From Oopsacas minuta (lineage: Eukaryota > Porifera > Hexactinellida > Lyssacinosida > Leucopsacidae), in contig JAKMXF010000299.1 of assembly GCA_024704765.1 (NCBI GenBank), positions 496,001 to 560,000 on the forward strand: a DNA stretch of 64,000 nt, in the 5' to 3' direction. Positions 1 to 11,062 of the stretch are shown here, one piece after another. Every line of letters starts with the position of its first letter. The first letter of the stretch is position 1. The notes under the pieces were generated by a model. The model saw nothing but the letters and a program-made list of their open reading frames with translations. It made no database searches and had not been told where the DNA came from. The translations under genes were made by a program, and so were the position numbers.

Positions 1-21
1 ATTGAGTTACTGAATGAAAAA

Positions 22-3000
22 TTAATTATAAAATACGTCAGGATACTGACTAGATAGTTTACGATAGAAACTACGTAGATTGTTAGCAGCTCGTGAGATT
101 GGTGAATTTGGTTTATTGTAAGTTGCACAATTTGTGAAGATAAGCTCCATGTCTTGATCAAATTCATTAGCAGATCGGTAGATATTTTGTGATATTTTAT
201 CGCCAATAGTTTGGAGACACATTGGATGTTTTATTATCTGCGAATAGTCCGGTACATACCGATCCGATACCGGTTCTAGGAAGGGATCAGCCAAACGATG
301 ATTTTGTACTTTTTCCAAAATTTCTTCACAAAGAACCATGGTAGCTACAATTTCGATTTTCTGCTTTTTACTTCGAGTCTTTTTCAGAGCAGGTTCATTA
401 CGTTTTCTCTTTCCCGTAATGACAGTTTTACTTTCCTTCTTATTTCTTAATTTTTGTTTCTCACTTGAATCAGAGCTGTTTGAAGTTTCAGACGAATCAC
501 TGCTTTCATTTGAGCTTTCTTCCTCACTACTCTCTGTATCAGAAGCACTAACTTTCTCAGTGTAAGCCCCTCTTGCTTTACGGGACTTTGGACGTACAGG
601 GGAAGTAGGCTGACAATCTGGACAGAACCAGTCGGTTTTTGGTATGAACTTAAGTGGGGGTGTTAAGCAAAATGTGTGGTAACCTCGATCACACTTGTCA
701 CAAAGTAGGAGGCAGTTTTCATCTTTACCTCTACGACATATCTTACAGCGAGCATTCATAAGAGATTTATTCCAAGCAATGGAATATTCTAGAACAGAGA
801 GATGTAGAGCTATCTGAGATAGACTCGTGCATTTTGAGAGAGAACATCTCCAAGCTTTAGCGCAGCTATATTGAACGTCAGCTGTTTGTTTCTTTTTCCC
901 CTGTAAAGTTATATTCGAATTTCCAAGAGGTTGTTTGAGATATTTCGAATCAATACCTTCCTGTAGATTCAATAAACACTTTGACATTTCATAAACAACT
1001 CCATAAACAAGTTTATCACTCTCAACAGTAGGATTTAGCCTTACATAAGGAGTTACGCCAAATGTATCATCTGGTAGAAGTTCTCCTGTTTCAGGGAGCT
1101 TAACCGTAGACCCTATAGCTGTCTTGCTAGGAGAGGTCAAAGGACAACCTCCCTTCATAAAATCTTCTCTCCACCCAGTACGGTTTACCTCTGACAATGC
1201 ACCGAATCCACTGGTATATACCTTCTCTTCCAAATCGAGAATTTGTTCCCGTAGTGCTAACTCTAAGTATTCAGAAGCTTGCTCTGTGTTAGCTACTAAT
1301 CTTGCTACAGGATTATCATTCTTATTATCCATGTCGTCACTTGGTGACGTCACATTTTCTTGAGTAATTTTCTCAATTCTATCGAATATAGCTGCTCTAT
1401 ATTTGTCAATATTTGCCAGTAAATGAGCTTCACGGATACCCCTCCTACTCAGAGATTGGTAGAAAGATTCTATTTCAGGTATGGTAGCGTAGCTTGACCA
1501 TTTCTTGATTTCTCCTTGAATATTGAAAGAACTGTTAATTTCAGGTTTATCATATGTTTCATTTGGTGATTGATCATTTATGGAAATCGGTATATCAACC
1601 ATTTGTTGTTGTTGTGAAATCGTATCTTCCTGATATGATTCTTCAGGCATATACAGTGTAACAACTTCAATAGGTCTCTCAAGTATGTATGCCTCATGAC
1701 TTAAGTCTGGTGGTAGGTTACAAATAGGATTTCCTATGTCCATATTCAAACTAGTTTGGTTTTCAATTGACATTTCAGAAACTATCTGAGAGGATTGAAA
1801 AATTGGTTCAGGTTGTTCAGGTTGTTCTAGAATATTCGATTCTATATTCTTATAGTGTAGCATTAGTTCATTGACTTCATCGGGTAATGCTATATCTTTA
1901 CTGGTCATAGGTTCAACGAATATGCCAGGTAGACATTGAAATAGCCAGTAACGAGTATGAAACCTGTCTCTACCCAGTATAACAGCTCTGAGACTTGCAT
2001 TAGCTGTCATTAATTCTCTGAAACAACTCTCTCTCCTAGTTAAATCACCCATAACCGTACTCTCACCTGCTCCGGTTATTTCCTGTCTAGGAATATTTCT
2101 ATTTTTCTTCTTCTTCTTGCTAGAAGACAGAGATCGTATTTGTTTTCTCAAGCTCTTAGCTTCTGAGGCAGACTCCTCAATTGCCCCTCTCATGAATACA
2201 CAAGTCAGAAGCTGTGTACATAAGGTTTCTAGAATAATAGACTTTGAATCTTCATTCAAATCAAAAACACAAGTCGTCTCCAGAGCCTCAACAATATCAG
2301 AATGTTCCTGATTGAACGATACACAAGGATTGTCTCTGTCTGTATAATTCCCTCTACGCATAATTCTATGCATTTTCCTATCAAAAGAGTAAGGATTCCC
2401 TCCACTACAAATGAAATAAAGTCTCAATACTTCTGATATCGTACAGGAATCAATTCGTAGTTCACTTAGCTTACAGCCTAAATAAACAGCTGACCAAATC
2501 AAGCATCTATAGCTAGTGACGTCAGCAGGAGCTGAGTCATCATTATCTCCTTCAACAGTCATGGGTATTGGCTTAGATTTATCGTAAAGATTATCTAGTC
2601 CTGGGTATTGTTCATACTCCTGTTGCTCTTGTAGGAAGAACAGAGACCTTATTAGGAAATTAAGAAGTTTGAAGAATAGGCCTTCATATGTGTGTGACGT
2701 CAGCACCTGTTCAAGTTGCTGGAATGTTAGAGTATGCCATGTCATGCCTGAGTCATGTTCTAGGTTCTTACCTAGCGACCGAAAGAATTCTAGAATAGAA
2801 ACAGTACGACTGAAGGTATCAACAGAAAGCTGTGTTTGGAATGTAGTTGGTATAGGGATGCAGGGTATATTTCTTAATACAGTATCTTCTACAGGATTAG
2901 CTAGCTCTTCTCGTTGTCTCTGTTCTTCTAATTTCTGTTTCCTTAAATCTTCTCTCTCCTTAGCTCGGAGCTCTCTCAATTCAATCCTCTTAGTTTCTCT

Positions 3001-4122
3001 CTCAATACGACGCTGTTCTCTCAACTCTAAAAGAGCACTTTTGATACCCTCCCTCTCTTCACGTCCCAGGACATTCTTCTCAGCTCTACACTTTTTCCTC
3101 TGTTCCTGTTTACGTAGTCTGTCTGTCTCCATTCCCTGTTGTATCTTAACCCGATGCTCAGGATCAACCTTAAGGATATCCCGGTTAATAGGCAATATCC
3201 ATGTCTTATCGTCTGTATAGAAAGCTGTGAGAGGATAAGAGGGAGGGAAGTTGTGTTTAAGACGGAGATTATCCTTCAGAATTAATGGTAGTTCAGAAAA
3301 ATTGTCATCATCTGGGATACCACGTTGTAAAGAGGATCTTAACAAATACTTAATCCGTACTCTCGAATAAATTCCTTTGACACGCGATAGTTGCGAGGTT
3401 TGACAGCCTGTTATTTGTCGGTTTGTTGCTATATTAGGCCGTTTAGACTGTTTTCCTCGTTCTGTGTAATGCAATTCCTCTTCCAACTGTATATCGTAGC
3501 TATACTGGTTAGAATTTGGAAACAATACAGAATTGTCTATTGCTGAAACTAAATTTCCAGATACTTCATTATATATCTCCTTGTTTCCTTGTATTATATT
3601 TCCATTAGTAACTTCATCAGTTTGTGAATATTCGTGCTGTGGTTTTATGTGACTGTATTTTTCGCGAATATATTCTAAAATATCTCCATTAGGTATTTTT
3701 GGGTGGTGTATCTTGATTACAACACCCACGTAATATTTTCCGTTATCAAATACATTTACAGTTTCGCCGATTAAAAATCGGGATCGAAATAATTCGGATA
3801 ATTCAACCACAACTTGTTTCAATGATAACCGCAGACTAGAGTTTATTACCGCTAAAATCGCGACTACTATCGCATCAGGAAGTTCCTTTACAAGTTCAAA
3901 GGCTTGCTCTTCACTCTCTTTTGCTTGGAAAAATGTTAGACCTTGTTGTCCTGTGTATTGACAAGTCCATATCTGTGATAGGAGTTTGAAATGGTGATCA
4001 ATGTACTCTTCATACGTGCGGAATATCGCACCTGTTGACCTGCAACAAAAAACTTCTTCGGAATCAGATAGATCTCGGGGAACCTTGTAACTACTTTTAT
4101 GTGACTTATGGATAGTAGGCAT
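22..4122 (-). CDS. BAZ1A: BAZ1A/ACF1-like chromatin remodelling subunit (WAC-DDT-WHIM-PHD-bromodomain)
   Basis: Single-exon gene of about 1366 aa, close to the size of animal BAZ1A (about 1550 aa). In family members this is the large non-catalytic subunit that pairs with an ISWI ATPase (ACF/CHRAC) to space nucleosomes in the nucleus. Domains in order: an N-terminal WAC-like region (about 15-125, with EEVFCC and [10 protein letters not shown]), a long basic and acidic coiled region (about 330-410), a DDT domain (about 440-505, ILEFFRSLG), WHIM motifs (about 610-740, including [12 protein letters not shown]), one PHD finger (about 1125-1172; [22 protein letters not shown]), a Ser/Glu-rich linker with basic stretches, and a C-terminal bromodomain (about 1260-1360; NCATYN). 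I place the start at the ATG at 4122 because the frame extends upstream only through a TTG. BAZ1B has a related layout; the N-terminus reads closer to BAZ1A. Confidence 0.9.
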   Translation of the reverse strand: MPTIHKSHKSSYKVPRDLSDSEEVFCCRSTGAIFRTYEEYIDHHFKLLSQIWTCQYTGQQGLTFFQAKESEEQAFELVKELPDAIVVAILAVINSSLRLSLKQVVVELSELFRSRFLIGETVNVFDNGKYYVGVVIKIHHPKIPNGDILEYIREKYSHIKPQHEYSQTDEVTNGNIIQGNKEIYNEVSGNLVSAIDNSVLFPNSNQYSYDIQLEEELHYTERGKQSKRPNIATNRQITGCQTSQLSRVKGIYSRVRIKYLLRSSLQRGIPDDDNFSELPLILKDNLRLKHNFPPSYPLTAFYTDDKTWILPINRDILKVDPEHRVKIQQGMETDRLRKQEQRKKCRAEKNVLGREEREGIKSALLELREQRRIERETKRIELRELRAKEREDLRKQKLEEQRQREELANPVEDTVLRNIPCIPIPTTFQTQLSVDTFSRTVSILEFFRSLGKNLEHDSGMTWHTLTFQQLEQVLTSHTYEGLFFKLLNFLIRSLFFLQEQQEYEQYPGLDNLYDKSKPIPMTVEGDNDDSAPADVTSYRCLIWSAVYLGCKLSELRIDSCTISEVLRLYFICSGGNPYSFDRKMHRIMRRGNYTDRDNPCVSFNQEHSDIVEALETTCVFDLNEDSKSIILETLCTQLLTCVFMRGAIEESASEAKSLRKQIRSLSSSKKKKKNRNIPRQEITGAGESTVMGDLTRRESCFRELMTANASLRAVILGRDRFHTRYWLFQCLPGIFVEPMTSKDIALPDEVNELMLHYKNIESNILEQPEQPEPIFQSSQIVSEMSIENQTSLNMDIGNPICNLPPDLSHEAYILERPIEVVTLYMPEESYQEDTISQQQQMVDIPISINDQSPNETYDKPEINSSFNIQGEIKKWSSYATIPEIESFYQSLSRRGIREAHLLANIDKYRAAIFDRIEKITQENVTSPSDDMDNKNDNPVARLVANTEQASEYLELALREQILDLEEKVYTSGFGALSEVNRTGWREDFMKGGCPLTSPSKTAIGSTVKLPETGELLPDDTFGVTPYVRLNPTVESDKLVYGVVYEMSKCLLNLQEGIDSKYLKQPLGNSNITLQGKKKQTADVQYSCAKAWRCSLSKCTSLSQIALHLSVLEYSIAWNKSLMNARCKICRRGKDENCLLLCDKCDRGYHTFCLTPPLKFIPKTDWFCPDCQPTSPVRPKSRKARGAYTEKVSASDTESSEEESSNESSDSSETSNSSDSSEKQKLRNKKESKTVITGKRKRNEPALKKTRSKKQKIEIVATMVLCEEILEKVQNHRLADPFLEPVSDRYVPDYSQIIKHPMCLQTIGDKISQNIYRSANEFDQDMELIFTNCATYNKPNSPISRAANNLRSFYRKLSSQYPDVFYN

Positions 4123-4528
4123 TCTAAATAACAATAATAAAGTTTAATTATAAAGGTCATGTAACTATTAGCTGGTTACAAATATGAGACTATTACGAAT
4201 TAATAAATACTGATAGTCGCAATAAATAAGTATAATGAACTAGATTTCAGGTCCCTTGACTAACAATACCTTATATAAGTGTTATGAGTGGTAATTGACA
4301 TAGAGACGAGACAAAGTGTAATATTTCTAAAATGAAGAGTACGTCATAGCTGCCAAGACTCATAAACAAAACATAATACTGATAAGATAAATATTTATAA
4401 AATTTCCAAAAACTCAATTGAGAAGATACAAACAATATATTAATCATACAAATTGTATAAATATATACAATACCAGATAAAAATAAAAATAATCACTGCA
4501 CTTGAAAGGAAAACACAAATATATAATG
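4123..4528. other. Intergenic, no feature seen
   Basis: AT-rich spacer between two minus-strand genes. It probably holds the BAZ1A-like promoter and 5' UTR plus the 3' UTR of the next gene, but no specific site can be supported. Confidence 0.4.
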
Positions 4529-5248
4529 CTAGCAATTATTTTGAACAAAGCGGGTGACGTCATTCAAGTCAGCTTCCTGTAAAGCCTGTATCAATCCAGC
4601 TTTGGTATAGTTAGGTGGTTTATTTGGATCTCCTTGTCCATCAGCTGACTGTTTCCACCACGATATAAGAGCATCCATCATATCGTTATGGTTTTTCCGA
4701 ACAGCAACTTCGTTACCGTACAAGATACTTGACATTTTCAGGCCTACTACAGCGAACATTTTAAAATCTTGGTTGGGGAAATTCTTGGCAAACTTGAAAA
4801 ACATGAATTTATCCTCAAGAGGCTTATCGGAAGTAATCGTGGTGGTGTAGAGCGTAGGTGTAGTAGGAACTTCATATTTCGGTTTAGCGATTTCACTTTT
4901 TGGAGCAGTAAATTCAGATGTTGGAGCAGTGAGTTCATGTGTTTGCTCTATAGGGGAGGCCATCAACAATTCATCCATTATTGAAACGCATCTTTGGGAA
5001 GATTCAGAATTAATTTTTCTATTAATTTTATCGAAGATGAATTTCAGAAATTCATATTCTCCAAATCCTTCGGGAACATATTTAGAAGAGTATACTTTTT
5101 TCAGGATAGATAGTACATTAAAATCTTTATCAACATTGTCTAAATCTTGTGCGAAGAACCTGAGAGATTCAATAAACAATTTATCATTATTGATGGTGTC
5201 TTGTAGCTCTTGAAAGATAGCATTCGGTCGGTAGCTGTCAGTTTCCAT
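4529..5248 (-). CDS. Death-fold adaptor-like protein, tandem copy 1 (FADD-like layout)
   Basis: 239 aa, single exon. The C-terminal about 85 residues (from KMFAVVGLKMSSI to FVQNNC) match the helical pattern of a death domain, including the late motif YTKAGLIQALQEADLND. The N-terminal about 90 residues are helical and could be a divergent DED or CARD. A Pro/Thr/Lys-rich linker with imperfect TSEFTAPKSE-type repeats (about 100-140) joins the two. The neighbour at 5597-6262 has the same layout and a related C-terminus (FAVIGLRI, PPYTKRGLKYALKE), so the pair looks like a tandem duplication. FADD joins a DED and a death domain in about 208 aa and links death receptors to caspase-8. The function here is inferred from fold and layout only; the N-terminal assignment is weak. 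Confidence 0.6.
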   Translation of the reverse strand: METDSYRPNAIFQELQDTINNDKLFIESLRFFAQDLDNVDKDFNVLSILKKVYSSKYVPEGFGEYEFLKFIFDKINRKINSESSQRCVSIMDELLMASPIEQTHELTAPTSEFTAPKSEIAKPKYEVPTTPTLYTTTITSDKPLEDKFMFFKFAKNFPNQDFKMFAVVGLKMSSILYGNEVAVRKNHNDMMDALISWWKQSADGQGDPNKPPNYTKAGLIQALQEADLNDVTRFVQNNC

Positions 5249-5596
5249 AGCTTACTAATTAGCACAAGTACGTCGTCAGTAATTAGTACCAATTATGCAG
5301 CAATACAGTCCACTTGTAAATAATAAATTGTATAATATACTGTACTATGTGCCAAACTTCCCAGGAATCCTGAATTATTTCGTGTTTTCACTTCATATCC
5401 AAACTAAAATGTTATATGTTGTTGCAATATATATGGGATATTTCGGTGTGATAGGGGAAATAATAGGAAATCCTGGTAGATTACTGAAAAATTGAGGGAT
5501 TTGGCAAATACAAATATTGAGAAATTCCCACTTGGATAGATAAAAATAGAAATATCACAAATGAGAACAAATTAAATCCGACGAAGTATAAAATAG
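5249..5596. other. Spacer between the tandem death-fold genes
   Basis: AT-rich, 348 bp. No repeat or short gene is supportable. It should hold the promoter of copy 1 and the 3' end of copy 2. Confidence 0.35.
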
Positions 5597-6262
5597 CTAT
5601 TGCAATCCCAGAGAATATATTGCGTTATTGTGGTCACATTCTTTAAGTGCATACTTTAGGCCACGTTTTGTATAAGGTGGAGGGTCTTTACTGTTAAACT
5701 GGAGATGATCTAAAGGAGCTATTCCTCGCCAATGATTGCATATTCTCCCAATTTTTTCTTTTGTGTCAGATAAGACTTCAACCGCATTATTATATTCTAT
5801 TGTCTTAATTCGTAACCCGATCACAGCGAATTCCTTTAACTTGCCAACATCTAAATGCTTATGTAGATTCATCACATATATATCAGTCAAACTTTCATCC
5901 ATATCAATAGCTTCAGGCTTAGCAGCTGGTTTGTAAGGTGCTTTTACAGGATCAGTTGATTGGGGTACAGGCTGAAGCATTCCTGGTTTATGCGAAATAT
6001 CACCAGGGAAATACCGTAAATAGCGTTTGAAATTATCGTCATAATCTGCCATTAGTACAAGACACTCTTTTAAATGAGAGATAACATCCGGGTCACTTCG
6101 GGTTTTTTGCAAGTTCTGCATTAAATTTGATATTTTATTTTTTGATGTACCTTTTGCTATTTTTCGGTTTAAGAAGCACAAAGCTTCGATATGATAAGGG
6201 TCATTCATATCGAACTCTGTTATAAGAGCAGTTTCCAATGTTGTGTATGCGTGGGACGACAT
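5597..6262 (-). CDS. FADD-like protein with DED-like and death-domain-like halves, tandem copy 2
   Basis: 221 aa from the ATG at 6262; the frame extends upstream only to a TTG. The N-terminal half (about 10-85) has the spacing of a death effector domain: a hydrophobic ALCFLNRKIAKG helix, a KISNLMQNLQK helix, then ISHLKECLVLMADYDDNFKRYL. The C-terminal half (about 135-215) is death-domain-like, with KEFAVIGLRIKTIEYN and YTKRGLKYALKECDHNNAI. A Pro-rich linker lies between. This matches FADD in both order and length. It is a head-to-tail paralogue of the gene at 4529-5248, and its DED-like half is the clearer of the two. Family knowledge suggests an apoptosis or innate-immune adaptor; no partner gene (caspase, death receptor) is visible nearby. 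Confidence 0.6.
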   Translation of the reverse strand: MSSHAYTTLETALITEFDMNDPYHIEALCFLNRKIAKGTSKNKISNLMQNLQKTRSDPDVISHLKECLVLMADYDDNFKRYLRYFPGDISHKPGMLQPVPQSTDPVKAPYKPAAKPEAIDMDESLTDIYVMNLHKHLDVGKLKEFAVIGLRIKTIEYNNAVEVLSDTKEKIGRICNHWRGIAPLDHLQFNSKDPPPYTKRGLKYALKECDHNNAIYSLGLQ

Positions 6263-6679
6263 AATGGTTTGGAAAGTATTCAATTTTTCTATTATAATAC
6301 TGATTGCATATTATCAACATATCAAGGTACTATATATCAAATATTGGTGTATTCGTTATGACGAATAAAATAGGATTAAAAGTCATATCTTTAAGAGTAA
6401 TTCGAGAAAATATATTTGTGGAACGATCGAATAACAGCATCCACTGTTATTGATTAAAAACTTCTATTTTGGTGACTTAATTGGTTTTTGATGCATAAAA
6501 ATATCAAATAGCAAATATGGATCGCATAAACAAACTTTAATTCTAATAACAGAGCAAGTAAACAAGATTTCACAGAACTTGGCTTCTGAGAAACAAGCAA
6601 AGAGCAGAATTATGAGAAATAAATATAACAGGAGAATCACCCAAAGCAATAGCAAAATATTCAATAGTAAATACGTATT
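6263..6679. other. Intergenic, no feature seen
   Basis: AT-rich spacer between two minus-strand genes. Short frames here show no recognisable protein features. Confidence 0.3.
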
Positions 6680-7816
6680 CTAGCGAGTGAAATATGTTGT
6701 GAAGGATATTGTATACCTTTTACACAGTATAGCCCATGTATGTAGTAGTTTTCGGCGAAAAATAATGAGTAATAAAATTGAATTGATAATAATAAGAGCC
6801 GAGTCAGTATTAGGGATTATATTATACAAGCTGAATTTGTTGTCACTGTTTATGACGTCAGAAGATTTAGCTCTCTGTTTAGCATGATCCCATTCTAACC
6901 CTCTCTTGAGTGTATCTACATAATAACAGGTGCGACAGAATATACTATCAGTCCACAACACTTCGTTATTCTTAACATATTCTGGGTCAAATGGTTTCTT
7001 TTTCCATTCAAAATAGCTGTTATACAGAGTTTCATTCTCTAATACTAACTTCAGGTAGTTAGCTACATCATCTGGTGAATTGAACTCAGCTACATCAATG
7101 TACGAGCCTTTAGGGACAGCATCTGTTATGTCACGTGTCCCCATCCACACTGGTAATACTCCAGCTTCAAATGCTTGATACACTTTCTCAGATATATATC
7201 CAGGAGAGTCTCCATTCTCAAATGCCAGATGTATCTTGGATCCTCGTAAAACTTCTACTTTACTACAGGGACGACCATTACAATCTGGCCAATTCATATT
7301 GTTCAGACATTCGCCAGGAGCTATTAACCCAATTTTATTACCAATTACTCTGACGTATTCATTTCGGTAATTCATTGGGTAACAATTTCTAGCTACAAAT
7401 GTAGCTTTTGGTAGTGCGTCTTTTGGCATGGTAACTTCTTTAACTACATCCATATTTGGAATAAGTAACCAAGGAATATCAGATTTTCTATCTAGCAGAG
7501 CTGAGCCTTCAAAATGCTTACTCAAATATTCCAGTTTCAACAAGTGAGAATAGTGTTGAGGTTCTTGAGATGCTAAGATACGTATAGGTACTTGTGAGTT
7601 TCCTTCTACAGCTGCTAAAACGTGTCCATTAAACATGGCAGTAATAAACTCAGCATCTGGATTACTCTGATTTTCTGTCAATTCACAATGAATTTCACAA
7701 TTTACCAAATGCGCCATATGTCGACCAAATATAATCTCTGGGATTAGATTAATGGTTATTGGAAAACAGAAACCAAATATGGAAAATATTATTATAGACA
7801 ATACTTGCTTTTGCAT
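6680..7816 (-). CDS. GT10 family alpha-1,3-fucosyltransferase-like protein
   Basis: 378 aa, single exon, ATG at 7816. GT10 enzymes transfer fucose from GDP-fucose to glycan acceptors in the Golgi or ER. The N-terminal hydrophobic segment (about 4-22) is a signal anchor. The donor-binding region (about 200-245) carries the family signature: HLAFENGDSPGYISEKVYQA followed by FEAGVLPVWMG. Earlier FVARNC and GECLNN fit the GT10 core, and a late CRTCYYV follows. The protein ends with a second hydrophobic stretch (about 335-358) and a short basic tail. GT10 enzymes are normally type II proteins with one N-terminal segment, so this C-terminal segment is unusual. The subfamily (FUT3/7-like or FUT10/11-like) cannot be settled from the motifs. 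Confidence 0.85.
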   Translation of the reverse strand: MQKQVLSIIIFSIFGFCFPITINLIPEIIFGRHMAHLVNCEIHCELTENQSNPDAEFITAMFNGHVLAAVEGNSQVPIRILASQEPQHYSHLLKLEYLSKHFEGSALLDRKSDIPWLLIPNMDVVKEVTMPKDALPKATFVARNCYPMNYRNEYVRVIGNKIGLIAPGECLNNMNWPDCNGRPCSKVEVLRGSKIHLAFENGDSPGYISEKVYQAFEAGVLPVWMGTRDITDAVPKGSYIDVAEFNSPDDVANYLKLVLENETLYNSYFEWKKKPFDPEYVKNNEVLWTDSIFCRTCYYVDTLKRGLEWDHAKQRAKSSDVINSDNKFSLYNIIPNTDSALIIINSILLLIIFRRKLLHTWAILCKRYTISFTTYFTR

Positions 7817-7932
7817 ACTTGAATATATAAGGAAATGCGAAATGTTGCTAAAGAAAATTTCAAGAATTTAGCACAACAATACAATCTACATGTTGAGGGC
7901 GAAAATAAAAGTACTTTTCGATACATAAACGA

Positions 7933-8293
7933 CAGACTTGCCGTGGAGATGAAAAATCCCATTCATATCCATATCCATATCCATGTCATTTTTGCGTGGA
8001 TATCCATAGATATTTCAATAATCTAATATAACCTGTCTCTAACAGCAACCCAAGACTGGCTAGTAGTGACCGTTATGTACAGGTAACCGCTATGCAGAGG
8101 TTAATTAATGTATTGAATGTTATACTAAATCTCGAGATATTATGTAAACTATCATTCATAAACTAAAAACCCTCAATATCACTATCATCCTCAAATGATA
8201 GTGGTATTGATTCATTGTTGATGGCCTTTGCTACTTCCATGGATATGACCAAAACCTAGATATCCATCCATAGCTATATCCACGGCAAGCCTG
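7933..8293. mobile_element. hAT-type MITE (361 bp) with 8-bp target duplication ATAAACGA
   Basis: The element starts CAGACTTGCCGTGGAGATG and ends with the near-reverse complement CCACGGCAAGCCTG. It is flanked by exact 8-bp repeats ATAAACGA at 7925-7932 and 8294-8301. Inside lie CATATC-type tandem repeats close to the ends. It has no coding capacity. An 8-bp duplication and CAG..CTG ends are typical of hAT transposons. Confidence 0.85.
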
Positions 8294-8334
8294 ATAAACG
8301 AACCACCCAAGAAAATTTATAATTTATGTAGACC

Positions 8335-8551
8335 CATACTTGCCAACTGTCCCGATTTTTGGCAGGACGTCGCACTTTTTGGACATATGTTGAGGGTCAA
8401 TGAGGCTAATGTCCCGCCAAAACTTGTCAAAAACCTTAAATATCACGCTTTGTTGTAGTCCAGTCTAATACAAATATGCTACGTCCCGCGATGTCCCGCT
8501 AAATTATTGTCTTCCGACCCGCTTTATTCTTCAGTCAGGTTGGCAAACATG
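8335..8551. mobile_element. Short inverted-repeat element (TTGCCAAC ends)
   Basis: The ends CATACTTGCCAAC and GTTGGCAAACATG form a terminal inverted repeat. The flanks share TAGACC (8329-8334 and 8552-8557). Related sequence with the CTTGCCAACTGTCC start lies near 49530, and the same end motif occurs at 53933-54030, so this is a dispersed family. Confidence 0.6.
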
Positions 8552-8557
8552 TAGACC

Positions 8558-9711
8558 TATCTAATTAGAATTATCCTTATTGTAGACCCAAGCTATCTTG
8601 TTATAGGAAATTAACAAGAATTTTCGAATACAATAAATAAACGGGATAGGGGACAGGATATTTAAATACATGAAAAAACCGCATATAAACATTTGCAAAA
8701 ATACTATTTTTCGAAACTTTGGAAAATTGGCTTCGAATCATCTTGATAGATATGCCATATGGTGTCCTCTCAACACAGTTGCATATGCGAAATAGAGGTA
8801 TGCCAACGTAGGGCTGTGCTGGAAATGAAGGTCAAGTAAATACACATAATGAAAATTTACTGGAAGTGAAGCAAATCTTATTATTTCCCATAATAAGGTA
8901 CAGCATATATAGATATTATTCCATATAAGAACATCATCAGGACTCGGAGTAGACAATTAAATTCTAACTAATTCAGAATATTTAGAACAAAAATGGTCAC
9001 GAAAAAATTAGGGAAATACCGTATTCTTAATTATAATCTGGATTTAGTGAATAAAGTTAATTTTGCCTTATAAAGTTCCAAAAACTAATCATTATCTAAA
9101 GTAGGTAAGTCTGAATTAAAAGGCATAAAAATGAAAACATTAAAGAGATCTTTTAAGTTTTTTAGCTGTACACAAAAGGTTTTATCAATAGATTAGATAT
9201 AGTAGCTTGTGACGAGAGTATCAAAGCAGAGGAGCGCTCTCCAAATATGATTCAGGAGCCGAAGGTGGAGCGCGCCCCTATTTAATTGCAACAATTTACA
9301 ATTTCATCGTTATTCTTCACATAATTCAGTATTCTTGCTATAAAAAGTGGATGCTGGGACAGTTTTGTATAATTCACAATTTGTTGAATGATCTGACGTT
9401 GCACATTGTCAAATTTTGTCACTCAAACCCAAGGGCCTTGAGATAAGCGATAGTATCCGAATACATACATAGACCAACTTCAGATAATACTAATGCTGGT
9501 CACCTACCCCGAGTAGACAGTTTTATATCATGAAATAGAATGAAATAATTAGGTAGTCTTATATGAATTAGCTAAGTTGCTGGTGGTCCTTGATCGGGTC
9601 ACTTTGCCATAAACAGAACCATACAAATAGTGTTAATTTACTCAGGTTAATAGGACCAACAAGGTCCCGATGTGATCCTATTAAGCGGAGTCTTCTGTAC
9701 TTAGACATGAG
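8558..9711. other. Non-coding; old repeat fragment at about 9585-9700
   Basis: No gene is supportable. The stretch at about 9585-9700 resembles the intact MITE at 60456-60600 (shared AACAGAACCATACAAATAG, and a right end reading CTATTAAGCGGAGTC) but lacks its left end. Otherwise the sequence is AT-rich and featureless. Confidence 0.4.
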
Positions 9712-10248
9712 CAGTAGCGTAACGACGGAGGGGCAATGGGGGCACATGCCCCCAGCGGCACTTTCTGGGGGGGGGCGGCATTTTGACATATTGGTCCACA
9801 CAAATATGATAAATCTCATGTGATCTCATGATAATTTATATCAGTCCTAACCAGGGTTGTCTCTTTAAAGTTTAAACCTACCCCTCTGGATTAAACCATT
9901 GTTTAAACCGGTTAGAGGTCTTACTGAGGCAACTGACTTCACCTATGTGATCGATAAGTTTGCGAGACTCAAAGCACGAAAGGTCAGGCTGTGAAGAAGA
10001 GCTACTAACGACCCGAAGCGGTAGTATTATTGTATTTTCGGTTAAAAGTTTCGAACATATATGCGTAATCACATATTATGTAAAAAATAACTAAACGTGG
10101 TATCTAATGAACCAGGGCAGGGACAAGAGAATTTTCAAACAACACCCTCCCCAGGAGTTGTTTAAGATAACTACTCATAAAGTTACGTTTTAGGGGGCGG
10201 CGTTTAGAGCATGTGCCCCCAGCGGCACTAGACATCGTTACGCCACTG
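9712..10248. mobile_element. hAT-type MITE (537 bp) with 8-bp target duplication GACATGAG
   Basis: The ends are CAGTAGCGTAACGA and TCGTTACGCCACTG (one mismatch over 14 bases as inverted repeats). Both subterminal regions contain the motif TGCCCCCAGCGGCACT and G-rich runs. Exact 8-bp repeats GACATGAG flank it at 9704-9711 and 10249-10256. There is no transposase, so it is non-autonomous. Confidence 0.9.
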
Positions 10249-10256
10249 GACATGAG

Positions 10257-10991
10257 GTTGGAATAAAACAAAATATTGGGTATATCTTTGATGCTTTGAT
10301 TATCATTTTCATTAAAATCATCTCATTGTTTCAATTCGATAATTATGTAAGCATTCAATGATAATAATTGTTAATTAAATCTGAAAAATAGTATAATTAT
10401 TAGACAAATACTTTGTATTTCAGCATATTTAATGCTGAAGTTAGATACGAACAAGTAGAAATTAGAATGCTATACAAAATGCCACAATTCCTACAAGGCC
10501 AACATATACATTATCCAATATTTTTATTAAAAGGCCCTCACCGCAACAATCCACATTTCTTCCTACATGCACTGTATGCCCCCATTAACAAGCAATTACT
10601 GATTTGCCATCATTTGTATAGTAAATAATAAATAAGTATTGTTTGGATTACTCCAGGTGCTGGAGAATTGGTAGACACAAGTCATTATAACTTCACGAGG
10701 TATAGAGTAGAGGGCATCACAGTACAACCTTTAGAATCAAGATATATCTGAGGTACAATGACAATCACCATGTTATCATAATTATAATTTTGTAAATATG
10801 GAAATGTAAATTATGAAAATAATAATATAATAATGATGTAATCCCAGCAGTAAGCATGTTCATATGTTGCCTTATAGAACTGAAATAAGTTTATCACCTT
10901 TGTGTCCTAGTATGGTATAATGTAGAAAGTAGAAACTTTTTACAATTACTTTGTATGAGAATGATTTGTAGAATATGTAAACATCTATATA
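10257..10991. other. Non-coding, no feature seen
   Basis: AT-rich; short open frames here show no protein-like composition and no recognisable family. Confidence 0.3.
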
Positions 10992-11060
10992 CAGTAGAAC
11001 TCGGATAAGACGTACTAATTTCTGTTTCCTGAGGGGGTACGTCTTATCTGAGTTCTACTG
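10992..11060. mobile_element. Very short pogo/Tc-like MITE (69 bp)
   Basis: The two arms are near-perfect inverted repeats of about 24 bp starting CAGTAGAACTCGGATAAGAC and ending GTCTTATCTGAGTTCTACTG, separated by only about 20 bases and flanked by TA (10990-10991 and 11061-11062). A longer relative is at 59451-59596 and a damaged one ends at 41298. Confidence 0.85.
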
Positions 11061-11062
11061 TA

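Noticed and set aside
7950..8010. CATATC repeats as a CRISPR-like or satellite array
   Set aside because: They are a few tandem hexamers inside the subterminal part of a MITE, with no spacers.
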